A stretch of DNA of 64,000 nucleotides. It comes from Antedon mediterranea (lineage: Eukaryota > Echinodermata > Crinoidea > Comatulida > Antedonidae). The notes beneath the pieces are model-generated. The model was not told the DNA's origin, ran no database searches, and was given only the letters and a program-made list of their open reading frames with translations. The stretch spans positions 875,001 to 939,000 of the forward strand of contig NC_092675.1 of NCBI RefSeq assembly GCF_964355755.1, given 5' to 3'. Positions 52,617 through 63,892 of this stretch are shown here, one piece after another (within the stretch, counting starts at the first letter, position 1; each line of letters begins with the position of its first letter). The position numbers and the translations under genes are program-made.

Positions 52617-53618
52617 GGGCCTGTTTCTGCTGCAACTGCTCAAAATACGGTATAAAAATACGGTATAAAATACGGTATTTTTTATACCGTATTTTTTAGT
52701 ACCCCGTTTCTGCTAACAATACTTCTTGGGTGGTCGTGTTAAATTTCATCTTTTTTACCCAAATTGCCATTCATTTATTTGGTCGATAATTAAAAGTCGC
52801 AATAAAGGAAGTTTTACGTCTCACTTTCAACAGCCTAGCCCTAGTGATAGAGATGTTGTGAGAGCACAGAAAACATCGTAATGGGGACAGTTAATTCGTT
52901 CCCTCCCCGAGTTATTGTATTTTGCAATGTTGTACTGCTTTCGCAGGCTCTTCAGCTTTGAGTTTACTTGCTTTGGAGTCAAGTCTATTCCATACTCCTG
53001 CTTTATTTTTTTAGAAATGTCTTTATAATGTGGTTGTCCCTTTTATTAGTTGGCCAGACATTTTAGCTTCCCCACACACATTTATTTAGTAAAACTGTGA
53101 CGTCTTCGCTCCACATTTTCGCCGAATATATCTATACACGTGTGTAAAGCAGCTGACAGCGACAGAAAATAAAAACATGAATGTTGACCTTTTGTCATGT
53201 AAAAAAAAAATACGGTATTTTTTATTGGCAGCAGAAACGGGTACAAAAAAAACGGTATAAATTTGTAAATACCGTATTTTATCCACAAATTTTGTGGGGA
53301 AAATACGGTATACAAAATACGGTATATTTTTTATGAGCGCAGTTTCTGCTGCCAAAAATATACCGTATATATACGGTATTCAAAAAATACCGTATAATAT
53401 ACGGTATTTAGTTGGCAGCAGAAACAGGGCCTTATTCTCACTTCATCATTATTGTTTCAAAATTAAATAATTATCTTAACCAACAGGAAGTTTAGCTTGT
53501 ACTATACCTGTAAATGTTTTCAAATAAAGTAATATTTAGTATTACAGGTAGTAATATGGCATATACCATTATTATAAAAAGAGTATCAAGTATTCTAGTT
53601 GGCAGCAGAAACAGGGCC
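52617..53618. mobile_element. PIF/Harbinger-like non-autonomous DNA transposon, copy 2, with filler
   Basis: Left GGGCCTGTTTCTGCTGC. Right, read inverted, GGCCCTGTTTCTGCTGCC. A direct TAA duplication stands at 52614-52616 and 53619-53621, a canonical TWA target. Both flanks are filled with ATACGGTAT/ATACCGTATT motifs in both orientations. Extra terminus-like words occur inside: CCCCGTTTCTGCT (about 52702), GGCAGCAGAAACGGG (about 53227), GTTTCTGCTGCC (about 53342) and a complete right end at 53410-53431. The minus-strand frames at 53082-53355 arise from this sequence. No transposase is present. Confidence 0.8.
53432..53596 (+). repeat. Filler copied from 45608-45763 (inverted), between two right ends
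   Basis: This insert lies between two identical 22-bp right termini (53410-53431 and 53597-53618). It is the reverse complement of the 45.6-kb segment, starting TTATTCTCACTTCATCATTA. The outer terminus carries the matching TAA duplication, so the insert is inside the mobilised element or arose at its end during repair. Confidence 0.85.
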
Positions 53619-54100
53619 TAAGTCTATTTCTATTTATATTTTTACTATAGTATAATAAAATTTAACAGTGAGTGAGCTGGTAGTATGGTTCATTGATATG
53701 ATACAATTTTATCTTTCCTAATAATATTTTATTCAACACATTAATATATGATTTTTTTTACCTTGACCTAGAATATCTGTCTAATACAATAAATATACCT
53801 TTTTTTTTTGTGGAATTATGGTTGTCAGGGCAGTTACAGTTTGTTAGGGAAAGTTGTCTCTGAGAATGTATTCAAACCTCTTGATGGTAAGATCAATCTA
53901 CTACTGTGCAACAATGATCGTCTTTCACCAAACTGATAAGATACAGATCATGGTTTTCAAACATTTCCATGATAAAATGATGTAGCAGTGATTTTGCCAC
54001 CAAAAAAACAGGATATAGAACCAGTGTAGGATGTCAGCAATTAAGTGTATGACGTAAACACAGTAAATTCTCTGACAATCACACATCCTTTGGATTTCAA

Positions 54101-54436
54101 AACTGTCTGGTTGCCCAAACTGTCTGGTTGCCCAAAGTGCCTGGTGGCATAAACTGTCTGGTTGCACAAAATGTCAAACTGTCTGGTTGCACAAACTGTC
54201 TGGTTGTCCAAACTGCCTGGTGGCCCAAATTGTTGGTTACCCAGACTGTCTGGTTGCCCAAACTGTCTGGTTGCCCAAACTGTCTGGTTGCCCAAACTGT
54301 CTGGTTGCCCAAACTGTCTGGTTGCCCAAACTGTCTGGTTGCCCAAACTGTCTGGTTGCCCAAACTGTCTGGTTGCCCAAACTGTCTGGTTGCCCAAACT
54401 ATCTGGTTGCTCAAACTGTCTGGTTGCACAAACTGT
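54101..54436 (+). repeat. Minisatellite, 17 bp x ~20
   Basis: The unit is CTGTCTGGTTGCCCAAA. A homogeneous core of about ten copies (54247-54400) is flanked by variants (GCACAAA, GTCCAAA, GCCTGGTGGCCC). Because 17 is not a multiple of 3, every frame cycles through all phases in 51 bp, and several frames on both strands stay open for 84-138 codons. These are not genes. Confidence 0.97.
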
Positions 54437-54439
54437 TGT

Positions 54440-55740
54440 AAAAATCATGACATGCAATTAATAACAAATAGCTTTGGATAGCTAGTTTAAAATAGATATT
54501 TCATGTTTGATTTAATAAAAGCAACCCATAAGTATGTCTTTCAGTCTGCTACTAGTTGGTTTGATTTATGAATAAGAAATGACATATGAATGAATGAATA
54601 TTGTAAGCGTTTTTATTTGTACTGTATATTATAACATGACTTGCATCTAATACAAATAAGCCTAGTGGATTTGTGTTTTATACCAGCTTTTGTAGGATCT
54701 CTACATTCCTAACTTAGGCCTATTGCATCACCTGGATATTTGTTCTTCCTCACTGCATTTATGAGGCTAATAACATAGGTTTTGAATTTAGGGTAAGCCT
54801 TGCTAGCCACAAAAACAAATTAATAAAACCGACTGGAAAAGAATGTCCATAATTCCAAAACAATTATTGTCAATTCTCATTTTAATGAATGTTTAATGCT
54901 GTTATAAAAATATGTTTGTTTTAAATATAAAATAAAACGTGTCTGTCTAGTGTACATACATTTTAGTATTGTCGTTTTTAATAGCATCCTACTGTAGTAT
55001 TAAACCATGGTGGAATTATCTTATTTTATGTGTACATTGTTCAATTGAAGAATTAAAGAAACAGCTTTTACTTAAACATTTCATTTTACTGATGCTTCAT
55101 ATCTCACTTGTACATCTCAGACAAGTTTACTTCTAGGTTGGTCCTCATTTTATGCTCTGTATTGTTCGTATGACATTAGATGAAATATGATGTTGAATTT
55201 GATTATCCACTAGTTGGTTTCTTGTAGGCCTACTGATATTAGGTACTAATAGTAATGTCAGGGTCATTGCAGCCTATACATCTAGGTAACACAGCAGGGG
55301 ATCAAATATAGAGGAAGCTGTCTCTGTTGCCATCGGCAACTATTTCTAAAGGGCATCCATGTAGATGGTAGATGACTGTGAATGACGCAAAGGTCATAAC
55401 GCTAACATGGATAAGGTTGAATAATGTTATTCTTGCACTTTTGTCTATCAAATGAAGGATTTAGGTTTAAATATGGTTGCCCACCCTTACTTACTAGCTA
55501 CTAAAAAGTTTAACCTATAAATATCCAATTGCGGATACAGGCCAAATCACTGCAATTTGGTGTAACCAAACTTACTACTAAAACTTGATTCGATGTTATG
55601 TTCAGGTTATAGGAGTGTTGTGTTAATGTTGAAGGAGTTATAATCTTGAGGGAGATAGGTCTTACAAATGTTGAACTTGTAACATAATCAAAACTAGTAT
55701 TATGGATTGTTCTAACATAACATTTTTCTGTAGTCGAATT
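54440..55740. other. Noncoding stretch before the Helitron-like array
   Basis: No exon was seen. Taggcctac-type words occur near 54713 and 55226. The minus-strand frame 55510-55755 reads into the first leader hairpin and has no known domain. Confidence 0.4.
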
Positions 55741-55743
55741 ATT

Positions 55744-56090
55744 AGTTATCCGCATTCAGCGGATAACTCCTTGTAACTGTCCTGTTTCATCATCTTTTTA
55801 GTTATCCGCACATGGCAGTGTGCGGATAACTCCTTGTTATTGTATGGGATCTTTTTTTTTTTCTTTTTGGTTATCCGCAACGAAGTTGCAGGATAACCTC
55901 TTGTGATTGTACGAAATCATCAACATCAACTTTTTATTAGTTATCCGCACTTGGCGGATAACTCCTTGTTATTGTATGGGATCAATATTTGGTTATCCGC
56001 AACGAAGTTGCAGGATAACCTCTTGTGATTGTACGAAATCATCAACATCAACTTTTTATTGGTTATCCGCAACGAAGTTGCAGGATAACC
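55744..56090 (+). repeat. Leader block: six hairpin repeats 5' of unit 1
   Basis: Hairpins with arms (A/G)GTTATCCGC and GCGGATAAC(T/C), or the GGTTATCC/GGATAACC variant, lie at 55744-55768, 55801-55832, 55869-55898, 55939-55963, 55991-56020 and 56061-56090. Two tail types alternate: TCCTTGTTATTGTATGGGAT and TCTTGTGATTGTACGAAATC. The GCGGATAAC arm recurs just before the 3' hairpin of every unit, so GTTATCCGC and GCGGATAAC form subterminal inverted repeats of the element, as in Helentron/HINE-type Helitrons. Confidence 0.75.
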
Positions 56091-56133
56091 TCTTGTGATT
56101 GTACGAAATCATCATCAACATCAACTTTTTATT

Positions 56134-57652
56134 TCTCTTCTTTCTTTCTGTATGATTTTTGTGGAACGCTTTTCTCGAAAACTTGCAAACATAACATTTT
56201 GTAACTTTCTCAACATATCGTCATGCACATGAAGATGTGCAGCGAAGCTTTTCATGATGTTTACAATTGCGCAACGTGACCTACGCGCGATTTAACGATT
56301 TTGTCGTATTTAACATAGCTCGACAACCAAATAACATTTCAACTTGAAACTTTGCAAAAGTTTAATTTATATCATGCGCTAACTTTCTGTTGAAAAAAAA
56401 TTGCGTGTTTTACATAAAGTTACGCGCGCACGCGCATATAAAATTTCAAAATGCGCAAAATTAATTTATAATCAACTTTCTACGCGTTTCATGTCGTTTT
56501 AAGCATGTCACAAATTCCCACGCGTGCGCACATTTTTACGTGTGCGGTGCGCACGTAGCATTGAAAACGTATTTTTTTCGCGTGATTTATGTTGTTTCAG
56601 CTTTTTCAAGTAATTTTACCAAATTTTAAACAATTTCGACTTAAAGATACGTCATACGAGCACGTCGAATTGGACAATTGGCGCGCGTTTTTTATTAAAA
56701 GGTTAAAAAATTCGTTTAAAATTTGCCTTTTTTTAAACAGTCGTAATTTTTAAACTAGACGGTCAACTTTTTGTGGATGGCATATTCTGGAAGTAGATGA
56801 GTTGTAGATATCGAATCAGGTAGTAATATGGCTAACTGGACATTCTGACGTCATCGTATGGCCACACGAATATAAAATTTAGGATTTTTGTATCTTTCGT
56901 CATAGCTCATCACATTGAATAGAGCGCATCTCCACTTATCCGTTTTCCATTTTCACCCCGATTTTGATATTGTCTAGGTCAATCAAGTATCTTTCGCATG
57001 AGTTGAAAATATTTTAATTTTTTTGACGTCATCATGCCTAAAAATTTAAATCACGTGTGGCATTAATTTCATCTTTACAGTAAATTTTAATCTGTTATAG
57101 CTCGTAAGAATAAAATGTGATAATCACGATTAAAACTTTTTCTGGAAGCTATTGGATTGTAGATACGAAATTATGTAAAAATGTTGCCAATCGGATGTTG
57201 TGACGTCATCATATGGCTAGTTAAACAAAAAAGGTCGTATTTTCATCTTTTGCGTCATAATTCATTACATTTAAAAGAGTGCGCATCAATATTTCACGTA
57301 TTCAAATTTCTTCTACACGCTAATACGTTGTTGCTGAGAAAATTTCCTTTCGGAATTGCTACCTTCGCGTTTCATTTTAAAACCGTCAACATGTTAAAAA
57401 TTGCAATAAATAGCGGGTCCCGTAATTTCACCTCTTCTACACTGTATGTGATATGGATACAGATACTGTGTATACTATATATGAATTTAAATAATAAAAT
57501 TCAGCAATAACAACATATCATATTCTTCAGTTCAGGTCATAATGCCAACGTGAACACTTCCTTTTGTCCTTAACCTATCCTCTTAATGTTAATGTTGCAC
57601 CACTTGCGCGGCGGATAACCAAACTCGTCAAAGTGACGAGTTACATGTCTAG
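56134..57652 (+). mobile_element. Helitron-like unit 1 (subfamily A), 1519 bp
   Basis: It begins TCTCTTCTTTCTTTCTG. It ends GCGGATAACC, hairpin arms AACTCGTCA / TGACGAGTT (57622-57642), ACATGT, then CTAG. A TC start with a 3' hairpin shortly before CTRR is the Helitron signature. It carries a duplicated block of 355-bp period (about 56787 and 57142) and three TGACGTCA palindromes (56846, 57024, 57201). No Rep/helicase frame is seen, so it is non-autonomous. Short frames (for example 57181-57510) are not conserved as protein. Confidence 0.78.
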
Positions 57653-57654
57653 TT

Positions 57655-59173
57655 TCTCTTCTTTCTTTCTGTATGATTTTTGTGGAACGCTTTTCTCGAA
57701 AACTTGCAAACATAACATTTTGTAACTTTCTCAACATATCGTCATGCACATGAAGATGTGCAGCGAAGCTTTTCATGATGTTTACAATTGCGCAACGTGA
57801 CTTACGCGCGATTTAACGATTTTGTCGTATTTAACATAGCTCGACAACCAAATAACATTTCAACTTGAAACTTTGAAAAAGTTTAATTTATATCATGCGC
57901 TAACTTTCTGTTGAAAAAAAATTGCGTGTTTTACACAAAGTTACGCGCGCACGCGCATATAAAATTTCAAAATGCGCAAAATTAATTTATAATCAACTTT
58001 CTACGCGTTTCATGTCGTTTTAAGCATGTCAAAAATTCCCACGCGTGCGCACATTTTTACGTGTGCGGTGCGCACGTAGCATTGAAAACGTATTTTTTTT
58101 GCGTGATTTATGTTGTTCCAGCTTTTTCAAGTAATTTTACCAAATTTTAAACAATTTCGACTTAAAGATACGTCATACGAGCACGTCGAATTGGACAATT
58201 GGCGCGCGTTTTTTATGAAAAGGTTAAAAAATTCGTTTAAAATATGCCTTTTTTTAAACAGTCGTAATTTCTAAACTAGACGGTCAACTTTTTGTGGATG
58301 GCATATTCTGGAAGTAGATGAGTTGTAGATATCGGATCAGGTAGTAATATGGCTAACCGGACATTGTGACGTCATCGTATGGCCACACGAATATAAAATT
58401 TAGGATTTTTGTATCTTTCGTCATAGCTCATCACATTGAATAGAGCGCATCTCCACTTATCCGTTTTCCATTTTCACCCCGATTTTGATATTGTCTAGGT
58501 CAATCAAGTATCTTTCGCATGAGCTAAAAATATTTTAATTTTTTTGACGTCATCATGCCTAAAAATTTAAATCACGTGTGGCATTAATTTCATCTTTACA
58601 GTAAATTTTAATCTGTTATAGCTCGTAAGAATAAAATGTGATAATCACGATTAAAACTTTTTCTGGAAGCTATTGGATTGTAGATACGAAATTATGTAAA
58701 AATGTTGCCAATCGGATGTTGTGACGTCATCATATGGCCAGTTAAATAAAAAAGGTCGTATTTTCATCTTTTGCGTCATAATTCATTACATTTAAAAGAG
58801 CGCGCATCAATATTTCACGTATTCAAATTTCTTCTACACGCTAATACGTTGTTGCTGAGATAATTTCCTTTCGGAATTGCTACCTTCGCGTTTCATTTTA
58901 AAACCATCAACATGTTAAAAATTGCAATAAATAGCGGGTCCCGTAATTTCACCTATTCTACACTGTATGTGATATGGATACAGATACTGTGTATACTATA
59001 TATGAATTTAAATAATAAAATTCAGCAATAACAACATATCATATTCTTCAGTTCAGGTCATAATGCCAACGTGAACACTTCCTTTTGTCCTCAACCTATC
59101 CTCTTAATGTTAATGTTGCACCACTTGCGTGGCGGATAACCAAACTCGTCAAAGTGACGAGTTACATGTCTAG
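57655..59173 (+). mobile_element. Helitron-like unit 2 (subfamily A), 1519 bp
   Basis: It follows unit 1 after only TT. It has the same length as unit 1 and differs at roughly one base in a hundred by eye. The 3' hairpin is at 59143-59163 and CTAG at 59170-59173. The minus-strand frame at 57570-57776 bridges the end of unit 1 and the head of unit 2 and is an artefact of the junction. Confidence 0.78.
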
Positions 59174-59320
59174 TTTTTTCTGTATTATTAGTTATCCGCA
59201 CTTGGCGGATAACTCCTTGTTATTGTATGGGATCAATATTTTTTTCTGTATTATTAGTTATCCGCACTTGGCGGATAACTCCTTGTTATTGTATGGGATC
59301 AATATTTTTTTCTGTATTAT
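59174..59320 (+). repeat. Leader block: two hairpin repeats before unit 3
   Basis: Two near-identical repeats of about 66 bp carry the hairpin AGTTATCCGCACTTGGCGGA-TAACT (59190-59214 and 59256-59280). Each is followed by CCTTGTTATTGTATGGGATC and a T-run with CTGTATTATT. They match the fourth leader repeat before unit 1. Confidence 0.8.
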
Positions 59321-60841
59321 TCTTCTTTCTTTCTCGCTATTTTTGTGTAGAGCGTTTCTCTAAAATGTGTAAACATAACATTTTATAACTTTGACAACAT
59401 GTGGGCATTTACGTGAAGTTGTGCACCTCCTATTTTTGAATTACGTCAGAGTTGCGCAACGTGACTTACGCGCGATTTTATGATTTTTTATGATTGATCA
59501 TAGATTAAAAACTAAAAGTGATTTTTAATTGACACTTTGTGAAAGTTTAATTTATATCATGCGCTAACTTTCTGTTTGAAAAAAATTGCGTGTTTTACAC
59601 AAAGTTACGCGCGCACGCGCATTTAAAATTTCAAAATGCGCAAAAATAATTTCTAATCAACTTTCTACGCGTTTCATGTCATTTTAAGCATGTACAAAAT
59701 TACCGCGCGCGCGAAAAATATTACGCGCACGGTGCGTATAGAGCATGAAAATCATGTTTTTTTCTCTTGAATTGTGATTTTCCAGCCTTTCCTAGTCATT
59801 TTCAAAAAGATTGACATCATTTCAAATTAAAATTACGTCATACGAACACGTTGATTTAGCCCATTTGCGCGCGTTTTAGTTGAAAAAGTTACAAAATGTT
59901 GTCAAAATTATGCCTATTTTGAATGTTTTATAGCTTCTCAGGATCAACGATTACCCCTAATTTTTTTAACTTAATATGTAAGCAGATATGTTGTAGATAT
60001 GAATTCATGCAGAATTTTTACCTCACGGATGTTGTGACGTCATCATATGGCCACACGAATGTAAAATATAGAATTTTTTTGTCTTTCGTTATTGCTCATC
60101 ACATTCAATGGAGCGCATCACGCTTATACGTATTTCTTTTTCTCCGAGATTTTAATATTGTCTAGGTCAATCAACTATCTTTCGCATGAGATAAAAATAT
60201 TTTAATTTTTATGACGTCATCATGCCTAAAAATTTTAATTACGTGGGTCATTAATTTCATCTTTACAGTAAATTTTAATCTGTAATAGCCCGTCAAAATA
60301 AAATGTGATAATCACGATTAAAACATTTTCTGGAAGCTCTTGGATTGTAGATATGAAATCATGTGAACATTTTGCCAATCAGATGCTGTGACGTCATCAT
60401 ATTGCAAGTTAAATAAAAAAAGTCGTATTTTCATCTTTTGCATCATAGTTCATTATATTTAAAAGAGCGCGCATCAATATTAAACGTATTCAAATTTCTT
60501 CTACACGTTAATATGTTGTTGCTGAGATAATTTGCTTCCGAAATTGCTATCTTAGTGTTTCATCTTGATACCGTCGCCATGTTACAAATTTGAATAAATG
60601 GCGGGTCCCGTGATTTCACCTATTCTACACTGTATGTAACATGTATACAGATTATACTGTTTGCATGTATATACTATATGACACAAAATTGACAGAATTC
60701 AGCACTAACAACATATCATATTCTTCAGATCAAGTCATAATGCCATAATTTTTTCTCTGTGCAATATTCTAACGTATGACGTGCACATGGCGTTTGTCGT
60801 GCGGATAACTAACTCGTCAAAGTGACGAGTTACATGTCTAG
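59321..60841 (+). mobile_element. Helitron-like unit 3 (subfamily B), 1521 bp
   Basis: It begins TCTTCTTTCTTTCTCGC. Its 3' end is GCGGATAACT, a hairpin at 60811-60831, ACATGT and CTAG. It is clearly diverged from A units (head, central part and 3' flank) but has the same architecture, including the 354-bp internal repeat and three TGACGTCA sites (60035, about 60212, 60389). An 80-codon frame at 59923-60165 recurs in units 4 and 5 only because the DNA is nearly identical. Confidence 0.78.
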
Positions 60842-60842
60842 T

Positions 60843-62363
60843 TCTTCTTTCTTTCTCGCTATTTTTGTGTAGAGCGTTTCTCTAAAATGTGTAAACATAA
60901 CATTTTATAACTTTGACAACATGTGGGCATTTACGTGAAGTTGTGCACCTCCTATTTTTGAATTACGTCAGAGTTGCGCAACGTGACTTACGCGCGATTT
61001 TATGATTTTTTATGATTGATCATAGATTAAAAACTAAAAGTGATTTTTAATTGACACTTTGTGAAAGTTTAATTTATATCATGCGCTAACTTTCTGTTTG
61101 AAAAAAATTGCGTGTTTTAGACAAAGTTACGCGCGCACGCGCATTTAAAATTTCAAAATGCGCAAAAATAATTTCTAATCAACTTTCTACGCGTTTCAAG
61201 TCATTTTAAGCATGTACAAAATTACCGCGCGCGCGAAAAATATTACGCGCACGGTGCGCATAGAGCATGAAAATCATGTTTTTTTCTCTTGAATTGTGAT
61301 TTTCCAGCCTTTCTTAGTCATTTTCAAAAAGATTGACATCATTTCAAATTAAAATTACGTCATACGAACACGTTGATTTAGCCCATTTGCGCGCGTTTTA
61401 GTTGAAAAAGTTACAAAATGTTGTCAAAATTATGCCTATTTTGAATGTTTTTTAGCTTCTCAGGATCAACGATTATCCCTAATTTTTTTAACCTAATATG
61501 TAAGCAGATATGTTGTAGATATGAATTCATGCAGAATTTTTACCTCACGGATGTTGTGACGTCATCATATGGCCACACGAATGTAAAATATAGGATTTTT
61601 TTGTCTTTCGTTATTGCTCATGACATTCAATGGAGCGCATCACGCTTATACGTATTTCTTTTTCTCCGATATTTTAATATTGTCTAGGTCAATCAACTAT
61701 CTTTCGCATGAGATAAAAATATTTTAATTTTTATGACGTCATCATGCCTAAAAATTTTAATTACGTGGGTCATTAATTTCATCTTTACAGTAAATTTTAA
61801 TCTGTAATAGCCCGTCAAAATAAAATGTGATAATCACGATTAAAACATTTTCTGGAAGCTCTTGGATTGTAGATATGAAATCATGTGAACATTTTGCCAA
61901 TCAGATGCTGTGACGTCATCATATTGCCAGTTAAATAAAAAAAATCGTATTTTCATCTTTTGCATCATAGTTCATTATATTTAAAAGAGCGCGCATCAAT
62001 ATTAAACGTATTCAAATTTCTTCTACACGTTAATATGTTGTTGCTGAGATAATTTGCTTCCGAAATTGCTATCTTAGTGTTTCATCTTGATACCGTCGCC
62101 ATGTTACAAATTTGAATAAATGGCGGGTCCCGTAATTTCACCTATTCTACACTGTATGTAACATGTATACAGATTATACTGTTTGCATGTATATACTATA
62201 TGACACAAAATTGACAGAATTCAGCACTAACAACATATCATATTCTTCAGATCAGGTCATAATGCCATAATTTTTTCTGTGTGCAATATTCTAACGTATG
62301 ACGTGCACGTGGCGTTTGTCGTGCGGATAACTAACTCGTCAAAGTGACGAGTTACATGTCTAG
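60843..62363 (+). mobile_element. Helitron-like unit 4 (subfamily B), 1521 bp
   Basis: A single T separates it from the CTAG of unit 3. It has the same length as unit 3. Private differences include GTTTTTTAGC for GTTTTATAGC and CTTTCTTAGTC for CTTTCCTAGTC. The 3' hairpin is at 62333-62353 and CTAG at 62360-62363. Confidence 0.78.
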
Positions 62364-62364
62364 T

Positions 62365-63890
62365 TCTTCTTTCTTTCTCGCTATTTTTGTGTAGAGCGTT
62401 TCTCTAAAATGTGTAAACATAACATTTTATAACTTTGACAACATGTGGGCATTTACGTGAAGTTGTGCACCTCCTATTTTTGAATTACGTCAGAGTTGCG
62501 CAACGTGACTTACGCGCGATTTTATGATTTTTTATGATTGATCATAGATTAAAAACTAAAAGTGATTTTTAATTGACACTTTGTGAAAGTTTAATTTATA
62601 TCATGCGCTAACTTTCTGTTTGAAAAAAATTGCGTGTTTTACACAAAGTTACGCGCGCACGCGCATTTAAAATTTCAAAATGCGCAAAAATAATTTCTAA
62701 TCAACTTTCTACGCGTTTCATGTCATTTTAAGCATGTACAAAATTACCGCGCGCGCGAAAAATATTACGCGCACGGTGCGCATAGAGCATGAAAATCATG
62801 TTTTTTTCTCTTGAATTGTGATTTTCCAGCCTTTCCTAGTCATTTTCAAAAAGATTGACATCATTTCAAATTAAAATTACGTCATACGAACACGTTGATT
62901 TAGCCCATTTGCGCGCGTTTTAGTTGAAAAAGTTACAAAATGTTGTCAAAATTATGCCTATTTTGAATGTTTTATAGCTTCTCAGGATCAACGATTACCC
63001 CTAATTTTTTTAACTTAATATGTAAGCAGATATGTTGTAGATATGAATTCATGCAGAATTTTTACCTCACGGATGTTGTGACGTCATCATATGGCCACAC
63101 GAATGTAAAATATAGGATTTTTTTGTCTTTCGTTATTGCTCATCACATTCAATGGAGCGCATCACGCTTATACGTATTTCTTTTTCTCCGAGATTTTAAT
63201 ATTGTCTAGGTCAATCAACTATCTTTCGCATGAGATAAAAATATTTTAATTTTTATGACGTCATCATGCCTAAAAATTTTAATTACTGTACGTGGGTCAT
63301 TAATTTCATCTTTACAGTAAATTTTAATCTGTAATAGCCCGTCAAAATAAAATGTGATTATCATGATTAAAACATTTTCTGGAAGCTCTTGGATTGTAGA
63401 TATGAAATCATGTGAACATTTTGCCAATCAGATGCTGTGACGTCATCATATTGCAAGTTAAATAAAAAAAGTCGTATTTTCATCTTTTGCATCATAGTTC
63501 ATTATATTTAAAAGAGCGCGCATCAATATTAAACGTATTCAAATTTCTTCTACACGTTAATATGTTGTTGCTGAGATAATTTGCTTCCGAAATTGCTATC
63601 TTAGTGTTTCATCTTGATACCGTCGCCATGTTACAAATTTGAATAAATGGCGGGTCCCGTAATTTCACCTATTCTACACTGTATGTAACATGTATACAGA
63701 TTATACTGTTTGCATGTATATACTATATGACACAAAATTGACAGAATTCAGCACTAACAACATATCATATTCTTCAGATCAGGTCATAATGCCATAATTT
63801 TTTCTGTGTGCAATATTCTAACGTATGACGTGCACGTGGCGTTTGTCGTGCGGATAACTAACTCGTCAAAGTGACGAGTTACATGTCTAG
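62365..63890 (+). mobile_element. Helitron-like unit 5 (subfamily B), 1526 bp
   Basis: A single T separates it from unit 4. A 5-bp insertion near 63286 (AATTACTGTACGTGGG for AATTACGTGGG) accounts for its extra length. Some variants match unit 3 (GTTTTATAGC) and others match unit 4 (GCACGTGGCG), so it is mosaic. The 3' hairpin is at 63860-63880 and CTAG at 63887-63890. Confidence 0.78.
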
Positions 63891-63892
63891 TT

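Noticed and set aside
54041-54457. 138-codon minus-strand frame, the longest in the window
   Set aside because: It is the 17-bp minisatellite read through. Several other frames on both strands are equally open.
55744-55768. TTATCCGC words as DnaA-box-like origin sites
   Set aside because: The context is eukaryotic and repetitive. The resemblance to TTATCCACA is coincidental.
55744-56090. CRISPR-like row of palindromic direct repeats
   Set aside because: Spacing and repeat types are irregular, the spacers are themselves repeated, the genome is eukaryotic, and the same arms occur at the ends of the Helitron-like units.
59923-60165. An 80-codon frame kept in three places (59923, 61445, 62967) as a real small gene
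   Set aside because: It is conserved only because the B units are nearly identical as DNA. Noncoding flanks are just as similar, and the A units do not keep the frame.
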